Source: Nocardia sp. (GTDB lineage Bacteria > Actinomycetota > Actinomycetes > Mycobacteriales > Mycobacteriaceae). Taken from it: a DNA stretch of 34,437 bases. Shown one piece after another: positions 1 through 7,353 of the stretch. Position 1 is the stretch's first letter; the number at the start of each line of letters is the position of its first letter. Both the position numbers and the translations under genes were made by a program. The notes under the pieces were generated by a model. That model was not told the origin of the DNA. It saw nothing but the letters and a program-made list of their open reading frames with translations, and did no database searches. The DNA is taken from contig JACIXH010000032.1 of the NCBI GenBank assembly GCA_014360565.1, positions 1-34,437 on the forward strand, written 5' to 3'.

Positions 1-972
1 GAGGAAGAGGGGGCGGTCGTAGCCGGATTCGGGGAGACCCATGTAGTTCGAGAGCAGGCCGTGCAGGTGGGGGATCGAGGAGAAGGGGCGGGCGAACATG
101 CTGCCGAGGGCGGGCGCGGCTTCGGCCAGTTCGTCGCCGAGGGGGCCGATGCAGGTGGTTTGCGCGCGGTCGAGCCAGGTGCGGCCGGAGTCGGTGAGCA
201 GGCCCTCGATGTCCAGGTCGGGGTAGGTGGTGCGCAGGCCGTTGAGGATGTAGAGCACGTAGGCCGAGAGGTGGGAGCTCAGGGCGATGGGGGGCATGCC
301 GGGGCCGAGTAGCTGCAGGACGTCTTCGATGTAGGCGGGGACGCCGGTGCCGACGGCGCCGCGGTAGTCGAGGTCGGGGCCGCCGAATTCGGTGGCGTAG
401 CGGGCGGTGAACACCGCGGCGCCGCCACCCTGGGACTGGCCGACGACGGCCCACTTGGTCGACAGGTCGGTGTAGCGGTCGGTGGCGGCGCGCACGGCGT
501 CGACCACGTTGTGTGCCTCGACGATGCCGTTGAGGTAGGGGTGCTCGCCGGGGCCGCCGAGGCCCGCGTAGTCGGCGGCGACGATCGCGTAGCCCTGCCG
601 CAGCCAGGTGCCCAGGTAGGCCCAGTCGCGTTCGACCGCACCGGGGCCGGCCACGCTGTAGGCGCAGTCGTCGCCGAGGCCGACGGTGCCGTGCGCCCAC
701 GCGATCACCGGCCAGCCGCCTTCGGGCGCCGCGCCGGGCGGGAAGTACACGGCCGCGCTGGTGGTGGTCGGCTGATCGCCCGCGGTCGTCGACCGGTAGA
801 GCAGGCGCTCCGCGCGCGCGGAGCCGGGCAGGGTCGCCGCGGCCGAGAGCGCTTCGACGCCGACGACACTCCCGGCCTCGGGCTGCGCGGTCGCCACGGC
901 GGCGGGCAGCAGGCTCATCGCCGCGACCACCGTCAGGGCGAGCTTCGCCGCCGCGATCCTCGAAATCCTCAT
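1..972 (-). CDS. Secretory lipase (LIP family), 3' end beyond window
   Basis: Probable exported lipase/esterase of the alpha/beta-hydrolase fold, resembling the secretory lipase family (PF03583). Translation from the ATG at 972-970 stays open to base 1 (324 residues), so the C-terminus with the rest of the catalytic triad lies outside. The first 30 or so residues form a signal peptide: MRISR, then a hydrophobic Ala/Leu/Val run ending near AVATAQ. The nucleophile elbow GQSQG gives Ser180, after an AWAHG oxyanion-loop-like segment near residue 85-90. A GAGAAGG ribosome site lies about 6 bases upstream of the ATG and supports this start. The gene is divergent from aceA, and the shared 475-bp region carries a CRP/GlxR-type palindrome. 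Substrate is unknown; the family includes triacylglycerol lipases. Confidence 0.85.
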   Translation of the reverse strand, partial: MRISRIAAAKLALTVVAAMSLLPAAVATAQPEAGSVVGVEALSAAATLPGSARAERLLYRSTTAGDQPTTTSAAVYFPPGAAPEGGWPVIAWAHGTVGLGDDCAYSVAGPGAVERDWAYLGTWLRQGYAIVAADYAGLGGPGEHPYLNGIVEAHNVVDAVRAATDRYTDLSTKWAVVGQSQGGGAAVFTARYATEFGGPDLDYRGAVGTGVPAYIEDVLQLLGPGMPPIALSSHLSAYVLYILNGLRTTYPDLDIEGLLTDSGRTWLDRAQTTCIGPLGDELAEAAPALGSMFARPFSSIPHLHGLLSNYMGLPESGYDRPLFL

Positions 973-1064
973 GCGGTCACCTTCTCGCCTGGGCGGACGC
1001 CTGTCCAGTACACGCCGCGGCGGCCTGGCGGTGACGACACGCACACCATTGGTCCCCGGCGTGG

Positions 1065-1084
1065 TGTGTGAAACGGCTCACACA
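1065..1084. promoter_or_regulatory. CRP/GlxR-type palindrome
   Basis: The core TGTGA-N6-TCACA occurs at 1067-1082 with no mismatch, and the arms extend to TGTGTGA / TCACACA. This is the consensus of CRP-family regulators (GlxR in Corynebacterium, Rv3676 in Mycobacterium). It sits about 95 bases upstream of the lipase start and about 365 upstream of aceA, so either gene may be the target. CRP-family control of glyoxylate-shunt genes is established in corynebacteria; its use here is inferred. Confidence 0.7.
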
Positions 1085-1202
1085 GTGGAAGGGTTGGGCG
1101 TGTGCGTGCCGGTCCGGCCGACGATCTCTAACAGTACGAGCGTTATGCTGAAACTCCTGGTCAGCACTACCCGTCGGTAGGTCCGGTGCTTGCAATTAAC
1201 CC

Positions 1203-1237
1203 GCAAATTTCGCAAAGTTAGCAAACGCGGCGGCAAA
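1203..1237. promoter_or_regulatory. Phased GCAAA repeats (RamB-like site) upstream of aceA
   Basis: Four direct GCAAA copies start at 1203, 1212, 1221 and 1233, i.e. spaced 9, 9 and 12 bases. The segment CGCAAAGTTAGCAAAC resembles the AACTTTGCAAA-type box (reverse complement) bound by RamB, the acetate regulator of isocitrate lyase genes in Corynebacterium and Mycobacterium. A further GCAAATTGC palindrome lies at 1338-1346 and a GCTAG-TC-CTAGC dyad at 1320-1331. No clear -10/-35 pair was identified in this 475-bp gap. Confidence 0.5.
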
Positions 1238-1447
1238 CCTAGCTGAGATTCACACAAGCAACAGGTAGACGGCTATTTCCTGGTGTGCCATTGTTTGGAA
1301 GTACACCCCTCAGGCCCTAGCTAGTCCTAGCAAGCCTGCAAATTGCTTCAGCAGTACGAGCCGTGCAACCGAAGGCGTTCAGACGCCGGATGTTTCACCG
1401 GCCGCGCGGCGCGGAGCACCGACCACACCGAGGAAGTGGAGTCAGAG

Positions 1448-2737
1448 ATGTCGACTGCCGGCACCCCGAAGACCGCTGCGGAAATCCAGCAGGATTGGGA
1501 CACCAACCCGCGCTGGAAGGGCATTACCCGCAACTACACCGCCGAGCAGGTTTCCAAGCTGCAGGGCACTGTTGTCGAGGAGCACACCCTCGCGCGTCGT
1601 GGTGCCGAGATCCTGTGGGACCTCGTCAACAACGAGGACTACATCAACTCCCTCGGCGCCCTCACCGGCAACCAGGCCGTGCAGCAGGTTCGCGCCGGCC
1701 TGAAGGCCATCTACCTGTCGGGTTGGCAGGTCGCCGGTGACGCGAACCTGTCCGGCCACACCTACCCCGACCAGTCGCTGTACCCGGCGAACTCGGTCCC
1801 CTCGGTGGTCCGTCGCATCAACAACGCGCTGCTGCGCGCCGACGAGATCTCCAAGGTCGAGGGCGACGACTCCGTCAAGAACTGGCTGGCCCCGATCGTG
1901 GCCGACGCCGAGGCCGGCTTCGGTGGCGCGCTGAACGCCTACGAGCTGCAGAAGGCGATGATCGCCGCCGGTGCCGCCGGTGTCCACTGGGAGGACCAGC
2001 TGGCGTCGGAGAAGAAGTGCGGCCACCTCGGTGGCAAGGTGCTGATCCCCACCCAGCAGCACATCCGCACCCTGACCTCCGCGCGTCTCGCGGCCGACGT
2101 CGCCGACGTGCCGTCGGTGATCATCGCCCGCACCGACGCCGAGGCCGCCACCCTCATCACCTCCGATGTGGACGAGCGCGACCGTGAGTTCCTGGACGGC
2201 ACCCGTACCGCCGAGGGCTTCTTCGGTGTGAAGAACGGCATCGAGCCCTGCATCGCGCGTGCCAAGGCCTACGCCCCCTACGCCGACCTCATCTGGATGG
2301 AGACCGGTATCCCCGATCTCGAGGTCGCGCGCAAGTTCGCCGAGTCGGTTCGCAGCGAGTTCCCGGACCAGCTGCTGGCCTACAACTGCTCGCCTTCGTT
2401 CAACTGGAAGCAGCACCTGGACGACGCGACCATCGCGAAGTTCCAGCGTGAGCTCGGCGCGATGGGCTTCAAGTTCCAGTTCATCACCCTGGCGGGCTTC
2501 CACTCGCTCAACTACGGCATGTTCGACCTGGCGCACGGCTACGCTCGCGAGGGCATGACCGCGTTCGTCGACCTGCAGGAGCGCGAGTTCAAGGCCGCCG
2601 CCGAGCGTGGCTTCACCGCCATCAAGCACCAGCGTGAGGTCGGTGCCGGCTACTTCGACACCATCGCCACCACCGTCGACCCCAACACGTCGACCGCCGC
2701 CCTGAAGGGCTCCACCGAAGAGGGCCAGTTCCACTGA
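1448..2737 (+). CDS. aceA: Isocitrate lyase
   Basis: Cleaves isocitrate to glyoxylate and succinate, the entry step of the glyoxylate shunt needed for growth on acetate or fatty acids; cytosolic homotetramer. The 429-residue product matches the length of the short bacterial/mycobacterial ICL1 type (about 428). The signature active-site motif KKCGH, with the catalytic Cys, is present in the segment [12 protein letters not shown], and the metal/substrate segments GFGG and WMETG are intact. The chosen start is ATG 1448 ([14 protein letters not shown]), as in mycobacterial ICL, preceded by GGAG at about 8 bases; an in-frame extension to 1343 has no ribosome site. It is followed directly by a partial tandem duplication of its own 3' end and then fadB2, as in M. 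tuberculosis. The upstream GCAAA repeats and CRP-type site suggest carbon-source control. Confidence 0.97.
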   Translation: MSTAGTPKTAAEIQQDWDTNPRWKGITRNYTAEQVSKLQGTVVEEHTLARRGAEILWDLVNNEDYINSLGALTGNQAVQQVRAGLKAIYLSGWQVAGDANLSGHTYPDQSLYPANSVPSVVRRINNALLRADEISKVEGDDSVKNWLAPIVADAEAGFGGALNAYELQKAMIAAGAAGVHWEDQLASEKKCGHLGGKVLIPTQQHIRTLTSARLAADVADVPSVIIARTDAEAATLITSDVDERDREFLDGTRTAEGFFGVKNGIEPCIARAKAYAPYADLIWMETGIPDLEVARKFAESVRSEFPDQLLAYNCSPSFNWKQHLDDATIAKFQRELGAMGFKFQFITLAGFHSLNYGMFDLAHGYAREGMTAFVDLQEREFKAAAERGFTAIKHQREVGAGYFDTIATTVDPNTSTAALKGSTEEGQFH

Positions 2738-2820
2738 TCCCCCTCGGAGTTGCTGTGAGTAGCAACGCCCGAAGAGGGTCAGTCCACGGATTGCCCTCGG
2801 AGTTGCTTTGAGTAGCAACG
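2716..2820 (+). repeat. Tandem duplication of the aceA 3' end with hairpin
   Basis: About 52 bp are present twice: 2716-2767 covers the last seven aceA codons, the stop and a hairpin; 2770-2820 repeats all of this with a few differences. The most conserved 27 bp are 2741-2767 and 2794-2820, with a single mismatch. Each copy ends in a perfect 6-bp stem, GTTGCT/AGCAAC, with a 6-base loop. Confidence 0.9.
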
Positions 2821-2832
2821 TCTTTCCTCTAC
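2802..2832 (+). terminator. Possible aceA terminator (second of two hairpins)
   Basis: Hairpin GTTGCT-TTGAGT-AGCAAC at 2802-2819 is followed by a T/C-rich tail (GTCTTTCCTCT). The upstream copy at 2749-2766 has the same stem but no T-rich tail. The stem is short, so termination efficiency is uncertain; the pair may instead protect the 3' end of the aceA mRNA. Confidence 0.4.
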
Positions 2833-2890
2833 TCCGGTAGGGGTGTACGCCCTCCCTCGCCGATCAGCCCTCGGTGAGGGAGGGCATCCC

Positions 2891-2896
2891 TATACT
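2891..2896 (+). promoter_or_regulatory. Putative -10 element of fadB2
   Basis: TATACT at 2891-2896 is a near-consensus -10 hexamer and would start transcription near 2903, leaving a 50-base leader before the GTG at 2954. No convincing -35 hexamer is visible. Confidence 0.45.
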
Positions 2897-2953
2897 TTGG
2901 TCGCTATGACCTCCCCAGCCACCCCACAGCCAGACACACAGCAGGAGCGGGAC

Positions 2954-3826
2954 GTGAGCACGAGCGAGAAGATTCAGCGCGTCGGAATCATCGGCGCCGG
3001 ACAGATGGGCGCAGGCATCGCCGAAGTGTGCGCACGCGCGCACGTCGACGTCCTGGTCTACGAGACCACGCGTGAACTCGCCGCAGCGGGCCGCGCACGG
3101 ATCCTGCGTTCGCTGGACCGTGGCGTGAGCAGCGGCAAGATCACCGAACGTGAGCGGGAGCAGGCCGCCTGGCGGCTGCGCTTCACCTCCGATCTCAGCG
3201 ACTTCGCCGACCGTCAGCTGGTGGTCGAGGCCGTTGTCGAGAACGAAGAGGTCAAGACGGCCATCTTCAGCGAGCTGGACAAGGTCGTCACCGACCCCGA
3301 CGCCGTGCTCGCCTCCAACACCTCCTCCATCCCGATCATGAAGATCGCCGTCGCCACCGCGAACCCCGAGCGCGTGGTCGGTCTGCACTTCTTCAACCCG
3401 GTGCCGGTGCTGCCGCTGGTCGAGCTGGTCACCACTTTGAAGACGAGCGAGCCGGTCGCCAAGCGGGCCGAGCAGTTCGCCGCCGAGATCCTGGGCAAGC
3501 AGATCGTGCGTTCGGCCGACCGCTCCGGTTTCGTCGTCAACGCGCTGCTGGTGCCGTACCTGCTCTCGGCCATTCGGATGGTCGAGTCGGGCTTCGCCAC
3601 CAAGGACGACGTCGACAAGGCGATGGTGCTCGGCTGTGCCCACCCGATGGGTCCGCTGGCGCTGACCGATCTGGTCGGGCTCGACACGGTGAAGTCGATC
3701 GCGGACTCGATGTACTCCGAGTTCAAGGAGCCGCTGTACTCGGCGCCGCCGTTGCTGATGCGGATGGTGGAGGCTGGGTTGCTCGGTAAGAAGACCGGGG
3801 CTGGGTTCTACCAGTACGGGAAGTAA
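2954..3826 (+). CDS. fadB2: 3-hydroxybutyryl-CoA dehydrogenase
   Basis: NAD-dependent oxidation of 3-hydroxyacyl-CoA to 3-ketoacyl-CoA (or the reverse) in fatty-acid beta-oxidation and short-chain acyl metabolism; cytosolic. The 290-residue product has the two-domain 3HCDH layout. The N-terminal Rossmann fold carries GAGQMG at residues 14-19. A catalytic-region segment GLHFFNPVPVLPLVELV holds the conserved His and Asn-Pro, and the C-terminal domain ends in LLGKKTGAGFYQYGK, typical of the family. GTG 2954 is chosen because AGGAG sits 6 bases upstream and the product then aligns with the mycobacterial FadB2 N-terminus. An in-frame ATG at 2906 would start almost at the predicted transcript end and is the alternative. 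Adjacent to aceA as in M. tuberculosis, consistent with joint use in lipid catabolism. Confidence 0.95.
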   Translation: MSTSEKIQRVGIIGAGQMGAGIAEVCARAHVDVLVYETTRELAAAGRARILRSLDRGVSSGKITEREREQAAWRLRFTSDLSDFADRQLVVEAVVENEEVKTAIFSELDKVVTDPDAVLASNTSSIPIMKIAVATANPERVVGLHFFNPVPVLPLVELVTTLKTSEPVAKRAEQFAAEILGKQIVRSADRSGFVVNALLVPYLLSAIRMVESGFATKDDVDKAMVLGCAHPMGPLALTDLVGLDTVKSIADSMYSEFKEPLYSAPPLLMRMVEAGLLGKKTGAGFYQYGK

Positions 3827-3846
3827 CCGACTTATCAGGACAGGCC

Positions 3847-3907
3847 GTATGCGGGCTGTTCGGTAGGTATCACTGCCGGTCCCGGGCGGTATGCGGGGTG
3901 TTCGGTA
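3847..3907. repeat. Direct repeat pair, 42-bp period
   Basis: A 19-bp unit at 3847-3865 recurs at 3889-3907 with one mismatch. It lies in the 431-bp non-coding gap between fadB2 and the MetE-family gene, just after the fadB2 stop. Confidence 0.85.
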
Positions 3908-3977
3908 AGGGCACATCAGGTCCGCCCGCTCGGGGTCGTTCGGTGGCTGTGTTTTTGGAGCGCTGGCGCGCTCGAGC

Positions 3978-4061
3978 GGGGCCCTTCGGGCCCCTGATCT
4001 TCCCTCCCTACGGGTACTCCTTCGTCGCACCCTTCGGTCAGTCCAGATCAGGGCGGGCCCC
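3978..4061. repeat. Large inverted repeat with nested GGGGCCC hairpin
   Basis: GGGGCCC-TTC-GGGCCCC at 3978-3994 is a perfect 7-bp hairpin. The arm CCCTGATCT (3992-4000) is also exactly complementary to AGATCAGGG (4045-4053), and flanking GGGCCC blocks extend the pairing, giving two competing folds. It could be a dispersed intergenic repeat or a transcript-end structure; no open frame across it looks coding. Confidence 0.7.
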
Positions 4062-4067
4062 TAGAAA

Positions 4068-4144
4068 GACTTACAAGAGGCGCTCAGGTGCTCGGGGTTT
4101 GCCGGTAGAGACTTTCCGGGGGCGCTCAGGTGCTCGGGGTTTGC
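4068..4144. repeat. Second direct repeat pair, 42-bp period
   Basis: A 35-bp unit at 4068-4102 recurs at 4110-4144. The last 24 bases (from GGCGCTCAGG) are identical and the first 11 have four mismatches. The 42-bp period equals that of the unrelated pair at 3847-3907. I see no cobalamin (B12) riboswitch here, although such elements often precede metE genes. Confidence 0.85.
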
Positions 4145-4257
4145 GGGGGGAGCGGCGAAAGGGTGCTCTCGCGGCCTAAGCTGCTGGTGCCGGATGCGCT
4201 TGCGCTTTCGGAGTTATGTCGAGTGCAGCGTGTGATCGAAAGGGAGTATCGGCGGTC

Positions 4258-6585
4258 ATGGTCAACGTCACCGATGGATTCGGGTCCAGCGTTCTCGGTT
4301 ACCCGAGGATCGGTCCGCACCGAGAACTCAAGCGTGCGCTCGAGTCGTACTGGCGCGGGTCTATGGAGCGCGAGGAACTGCGCGCGGTAGGCCGCGATAT
4401 CCAGGAGCGTCAGTTCAACGAACTGGCCGCGACCGGACTCACGCAGGTGCCGGGCAACACCTTCTCCTTCTACGATCACATCCTCGACAACGCGCTGCTG
4501 TTCGGTGCGGTGCCCTCGCGCTTCCAGGAGTTCCAAGACGGGCTCGACCCGCTGGATTTCTACTTCTTGATGGCGCGCGGCAACCCGGACACCCCGCCGC
4601 TCGAACTGGTGCGCTTCTTCGGCACCAACTACCACTACCGTCAGCCCGAACTCGACGCCGACACCAGGTTCTCGCTGCATCCCGAGGCTTTGCTCGACGA
4701 GTGGGACCGGGCGGCCGAACGCGGCATCGAGCTGCGCCCGGTGGTGCTGGGACCGGTGTCGCTGCTGCTGCTGTCGAAGGCCGGGCACGTGCCGGGCGAG
4801 GCCGAATTCGACACGCTGGGCCTGCTCGATCAGCTGCTGCCGTTCTACGAAGAGCTGTTCGAGATCCTCGCCAAGCGCGGGTCGACCTGTGTGCAGCTCG
4901 ACGAGCCGTGCTTCACCGGTGAGCGCACGCCCGCCGAGCTGGCCGCGTTCGAGAAGGCCTACACCCAGCTCTCGAAGGCGCCGCTGCGTCCGCGCATCCT
5001 GGTCACCGGCCAGTACGGCGATTTCGGTGAGGCGCTGCGAATTCTGGCGGCGAGCAATGTCGAGGCGATCGGGCTCGATCTGGCCTCGTACCGGATGCAG
5101 CCCGAGGAGCTGGCGGCGATTCCGGGGATCAAGCGCAAGCGGATCTACGCGGGTGTCATCAGCGGCCAGAATGTGTGGCGAGCGGATCGCTTCGTCACCT
5201 TGAACTATCTCAACGAGATCGCCGAGGTGTGCCCGGATCTCGTGGTGTCGACCGGCACCACGTTGCTGCACGTGCCCTACGACGTGCTCGCCGAGTACGA
5301 CATCGAAGGCAATGTCGCCGACCGGCTCGCGTTCGCGAAACAGAAGGTGGGCGAGGTCGTCTCGCTCGCCACGGCGCTCACCGAGGGCCCGTCGGAGAAG
5401 TGGCGCAAGCGCCCGACCGAGGTGCATTTCAAGCAGAAGCACGCGGTGCGCCAGCGCGTGTACGCGGTGACGCCCGAAATGCGCGAACGCGCGCCCTACG
5501 ATGTGCGCGCGATCGCGCAGCAGGAGCGGTTGAACCTGCCGCTGGTGCCCGCCACCACGCTCGGTTCGTTCCCGCAGAGCGGCAAGCTGCGCCAGGCCCG
5601 CCACGAGGTGGCCTCGGGGCGGATGTCCGGCGACGACTACCGCAAGCAGGTCGAGGCCGAGATCGAGGCGACGATCCGGCTCCAGGAGGACATCGGCCTC
5701 GATGTGTTCGTGCACGGTGAGCACGAGCGCAACGACATGATCCAGTTCTTCGCCGAGCAGCTCGACGGTTTCGCCACCACCCGCTTCGGCTGGGTGCAGG
5801 TGTACGGATCCCGTTGTGTGCGACCGCCGGTCCTCTACGGCGATGTCGCGCGACCCGCCCCGATGTCGGTGGACTGGACCACCTACGCGCAGTCGCTGAC
5901 CGACAAGCCGGTCAAGGGCATGGTCACCGGGCCGGTCACCATGCTGGCACGTTCGTTCGTCCGCCAGGATCAGCCGCTCTACGAGACGGCCGACCAGGTG
6001 GCACTCGCCATCCGGGATGAAGTGGTCGATCTGGAGAAAGCCGGGATCGCGATCATCCAGGTCGACGAACCCGCCATCCGTGAGCTACTGCCCGCCCGTC
6101 CGCACGGCCGCGAGGAGTATCTGCGCTGGGCGGTCGGCGCGTTCAAGCTGGCCACCTCCGGCGTGCGCCCCGACACTCAGATCCACACCCACATCGGCTA
6201 TTCGGGTCGCACCGAAGTCGTCGACGCGATCGATCAGCTCGACGCCGACGTCACCGCGATCGTGGCGACCCGCTCGATCGCCTGGGTCATCGAGGCGCTC
6301 ACCGAGGATCTCTCCTCGGGCCACGGCCTCACCCACGGCGTCGGCCCCGGCGTCTACGAGAGCCGCTCGGCCCGCATCCCCGACATCGACGAGTTCGACG
6401 AGCTGCTCACCCAGGCCGCGAATGCGGTGACGCCCCAACGGTTGTGGGCCAACCCCGACGGTGGCCTCAAGACTCGCCACTACTGGCAGCTGGAGCCGTC
6501 CTTGCGGAACATGGTGGCTGCGGCACGTCGAGTTCGCCGGCGAGCATCGGCTGCGGAAGCCGCGGCGGCGACTGCCTCGGAATGA
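4258..6585 (+). CDS. MetE-family protein lacking zinc ligands (cobalamin-independent methionine synthase homologue)
   Basis: Full-length homologue (775 residues; E. coli MetE is 753) of the two-barrel enzyme that methylates homocysteine from methyltetrahydropteroyltriglutamate. N-terminal LGYPRIGPHRELKRALESYW, the second-barrel segment TTLGSFPQS, and VHGEHERNDM (the conserved Glu) are recognisable. The zinc site is not. Family ligands His641, Cys643, Glu665 and Cys726 (E. coli numbering) correspond to His645, Gly647 (HTHIGYS), Val669 (AIVATRS) and Gly735 (NPDGGLKTR). Three of four are lost although surrounding motifs are kept. The first-barrel motif usually near KWFDTNYHY reads RFFGTNYHY. Since zinc activates the homocysteine thiol, ordinary methionine synthesis is unlikely; the true reaction is unknown. 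ATG 4258 follows AGGGAG by 11 bases; an upstream ATG at 4216 is less family-like. Confidence 0.92.
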   Translation: MVNVTDGFGSSVLGYPRIGPHRELKRALESYWRGSMEREELRAVGRDIQERQFNELAATGLTQVPGNTFSFYDHILDNALLFGAVPSRFQEFQDGLDPLDFYFLMARGNPDTPPLELVRFFGTNYHYRQPELDADTRFSLHPEALLDEWDRAAERGIELRPVVLGPVSLLLLSKAGHVPGEAEFDTLGLLDQLLPFYEELFEILAKRGSTCVQLDEPCFTGERTPAELAAFEKAYTQLSKAPLRPRILVTGQYGDFGEALRILAASNVEAIGLDLASYRMQPEELAAIPGIKRKRIYAGVISGQNVWRADRFVTLNYLNEIAEVCPDLVVSTGTTLLHVPYDVLAEYDIEGNVADRLAFAKQKVGEVVSLATALTEGPSEKWRKRPTEVHFKQKHAVRQRVYAVTPEMRERAPYDVRAIAQQERLNLPLVPATTLGSFPQSGKLRQARHEVASGRMSGDDYRKQVEAEIEATIRLQEDIGLDVFVHGEHERNDMIQFFAEQLDGFATTRFGWVQVYGSRCVRPPVLYGDVARPAPMSVDWTTYAQSLTDKPVKGMVTGPVTMLARSFVRQDQPLYETADQVALAIRDEVVDLEKAGIAIIQVDEPAIRELLPARPHGREEYLRWAVGAFKLATSGVRPDTQIHTHIGYSGRTEVVDAIDQLDADVTAIVATRSIAWVIEALTEDLSSGHGLTHGVGPGVYESRSARIPDIDEFDELLTQAANAVTPQRLWANPDGGLKTRHYWQLEPSLRNMVAAARRVRRRASAAEAAAATASE

Positions 6586-6597
6586 TCTGACTGTCAG

Positions 6598-6630
6598 ACG
6601 GGCGCACCGGAATCGGTGCGCCCGTTTCGT
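6598..6630 (+). terminator. Intrinsic terminator after the MetE-family gene
   Basis: A perfect 12-bp stem, ACGGGCGCACCG / CGGTGCGCCCGT, with a GAAT loop, follows the stop codon by 12 bases and runs into TTTCGTCT. Confidence 0.85.
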
Positions 6631-6703
6631 CTGTCACCACCGCGCGCGCGACGACACGGTGGAGGTTTCCCTATCGGCCCCGATCGGGCTCTACCGTGGG
6701 GGA

Positions 6704-7132
6704 ATGGAACAGCGAATCAGCCTGATCACCCTGGGTGTCGCCGATCTGGCCCGCTCGCGCGCCTTTTACGAAGCCCTCGGCTGGCGCGGCCAGGAGATCG
6801 AGGAGACAGTCTTCTTTCAAGCGGGCGGGCTCGGCCTGGTGTTGTGGGGCCGTGACAAGCTCGCCGCGGATTCCGGTCTGCCCGACGACGGCGCCGGGTT
6901 CGGCGGCATCACCCTGGCCCACAACGTCCGGTCCGACGCCGAAGTCGAGCAGATGCTGGCGGCGGCGCAGGCAGCGGGCGCCACGATCACCAAGCCCGCG
7001 GCCACCAACCCCCTCGGCTTCCGCTCAGGCGTCTTCCTCGATCCCGACGGCCATCCCTGGGAAATCGCGCACAACCCGGGCTTCCCACTGGCCGCCGATG
7101 GTTCGATCACCATCCCCGATTTCGGCGCCTGA
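6704..7132 (+). CDS. VOC (glyoxalase/bleomycin resistance-like) family protein
   Basis: Small cytosolic protein of the vicinal-oxygen-chelate superfamily, 142 residues, the usual single-chain length with two beta-alpha-beta-beta-beta modules. Module 1 is seen in SLITLGVADLARSRAFYEALGWR, and module 2 in the C-terminal part ending GVFLDPDGHPWEIAHNPGF; the DPDGHPWEI segment is characteristic. The members include lyases, dioxygenases and antibiotic-binding proteins, so the substrate cannot be stated. ATG 6704 starts the fold correctly. A TACCGT hexamer at 6692-6697 lies 12 bases before it, so the mRNA may be leaderless; a G-rich run at 6697-6702 is too close to be an ideal ribosome site. It follows a strong terminator, so it is its own transcription unit. 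Confidence 0.88.
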   Translation: MEQRISLITLGVADLARSRAFYEALGWRGQEIEETVFFQAGGLGLVLWGRDKLAADSGLPDDGAGFGGITLAHNVRSDAEVEQMLAAAQAAGATITKPAATNPLGFRSGVFLDPDGHPWEIAHNPGFPLAADGSITIPDFGA

Positions 7133-7302
7133 GCCCGCTGGGCTGTCAGGTTGCGGATCGTGGCTCGCCGCCTGCGGTCAGTTCGACTGAGGCAGCTCCG
7201 CTCGATCAGGCGTATCTCGCGCGGGTGTGGTCGTTGAGCGACCGGCCGTTACCCAAATTGTCCCCCATTTAAACGCGAGAAATGCTGAACCCCAGCAGCT
7301 TC

Positions 7303-7335
7303 CGGCGTCAGCGACTAAAGTTCGCGGCGTCAGCG
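7303..7335. promoter_or_regulatory. Direct-repeat operator candidate before the four-gene operon
   Basis: CGGCGTCAGCG occurs at 7303-7313 and again at 7325-7335, 22 bases apart (two helical turns). Between them lies TAAAGT (7316-7321), a plausible -10. The first gene begins 19 bases after the second copy. No -35 is obvious. The arrangement fits a repressor covering the promoter; the regulator could be the winged-helix protein of the same operon, but that is inference. Confidence 0.4.
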
Positions 7336-7353
7336 GGGGTCAGGAGGGGCGCG

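Noticed and set aside
1..972. Frameshifted or broken lipase gene
   Set aside because: Reading from ATG 972 gives one uninterrupted frame to base 1 with signal peptide and GQSQG; it is only truncated by the window edge.
1442..2818. Long minus-strand open frame opposite aceA (458 codons)
   Set aside because: It is the antisense shadow of a high-GC3 gene; the plus strand encodes an unmistakable isocitrate lyase. Similar shadows oppose fadB2, the MetE-like gene, the dual ATPase and others.
3898..4179. 93-codon open frame in the gap before the MetE-like gene
   Set aside because: It runs through the inverted repeat and direct repeats, and the translated repeats are low-complexity; no ribosome site.
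3827..4257. Cobalamin or other riboswitch upstream of the MetE-like gene
   Set aside because: No B12-box-like or other conserved riboswitch core was found by eye; the structure present is explained by repeats.
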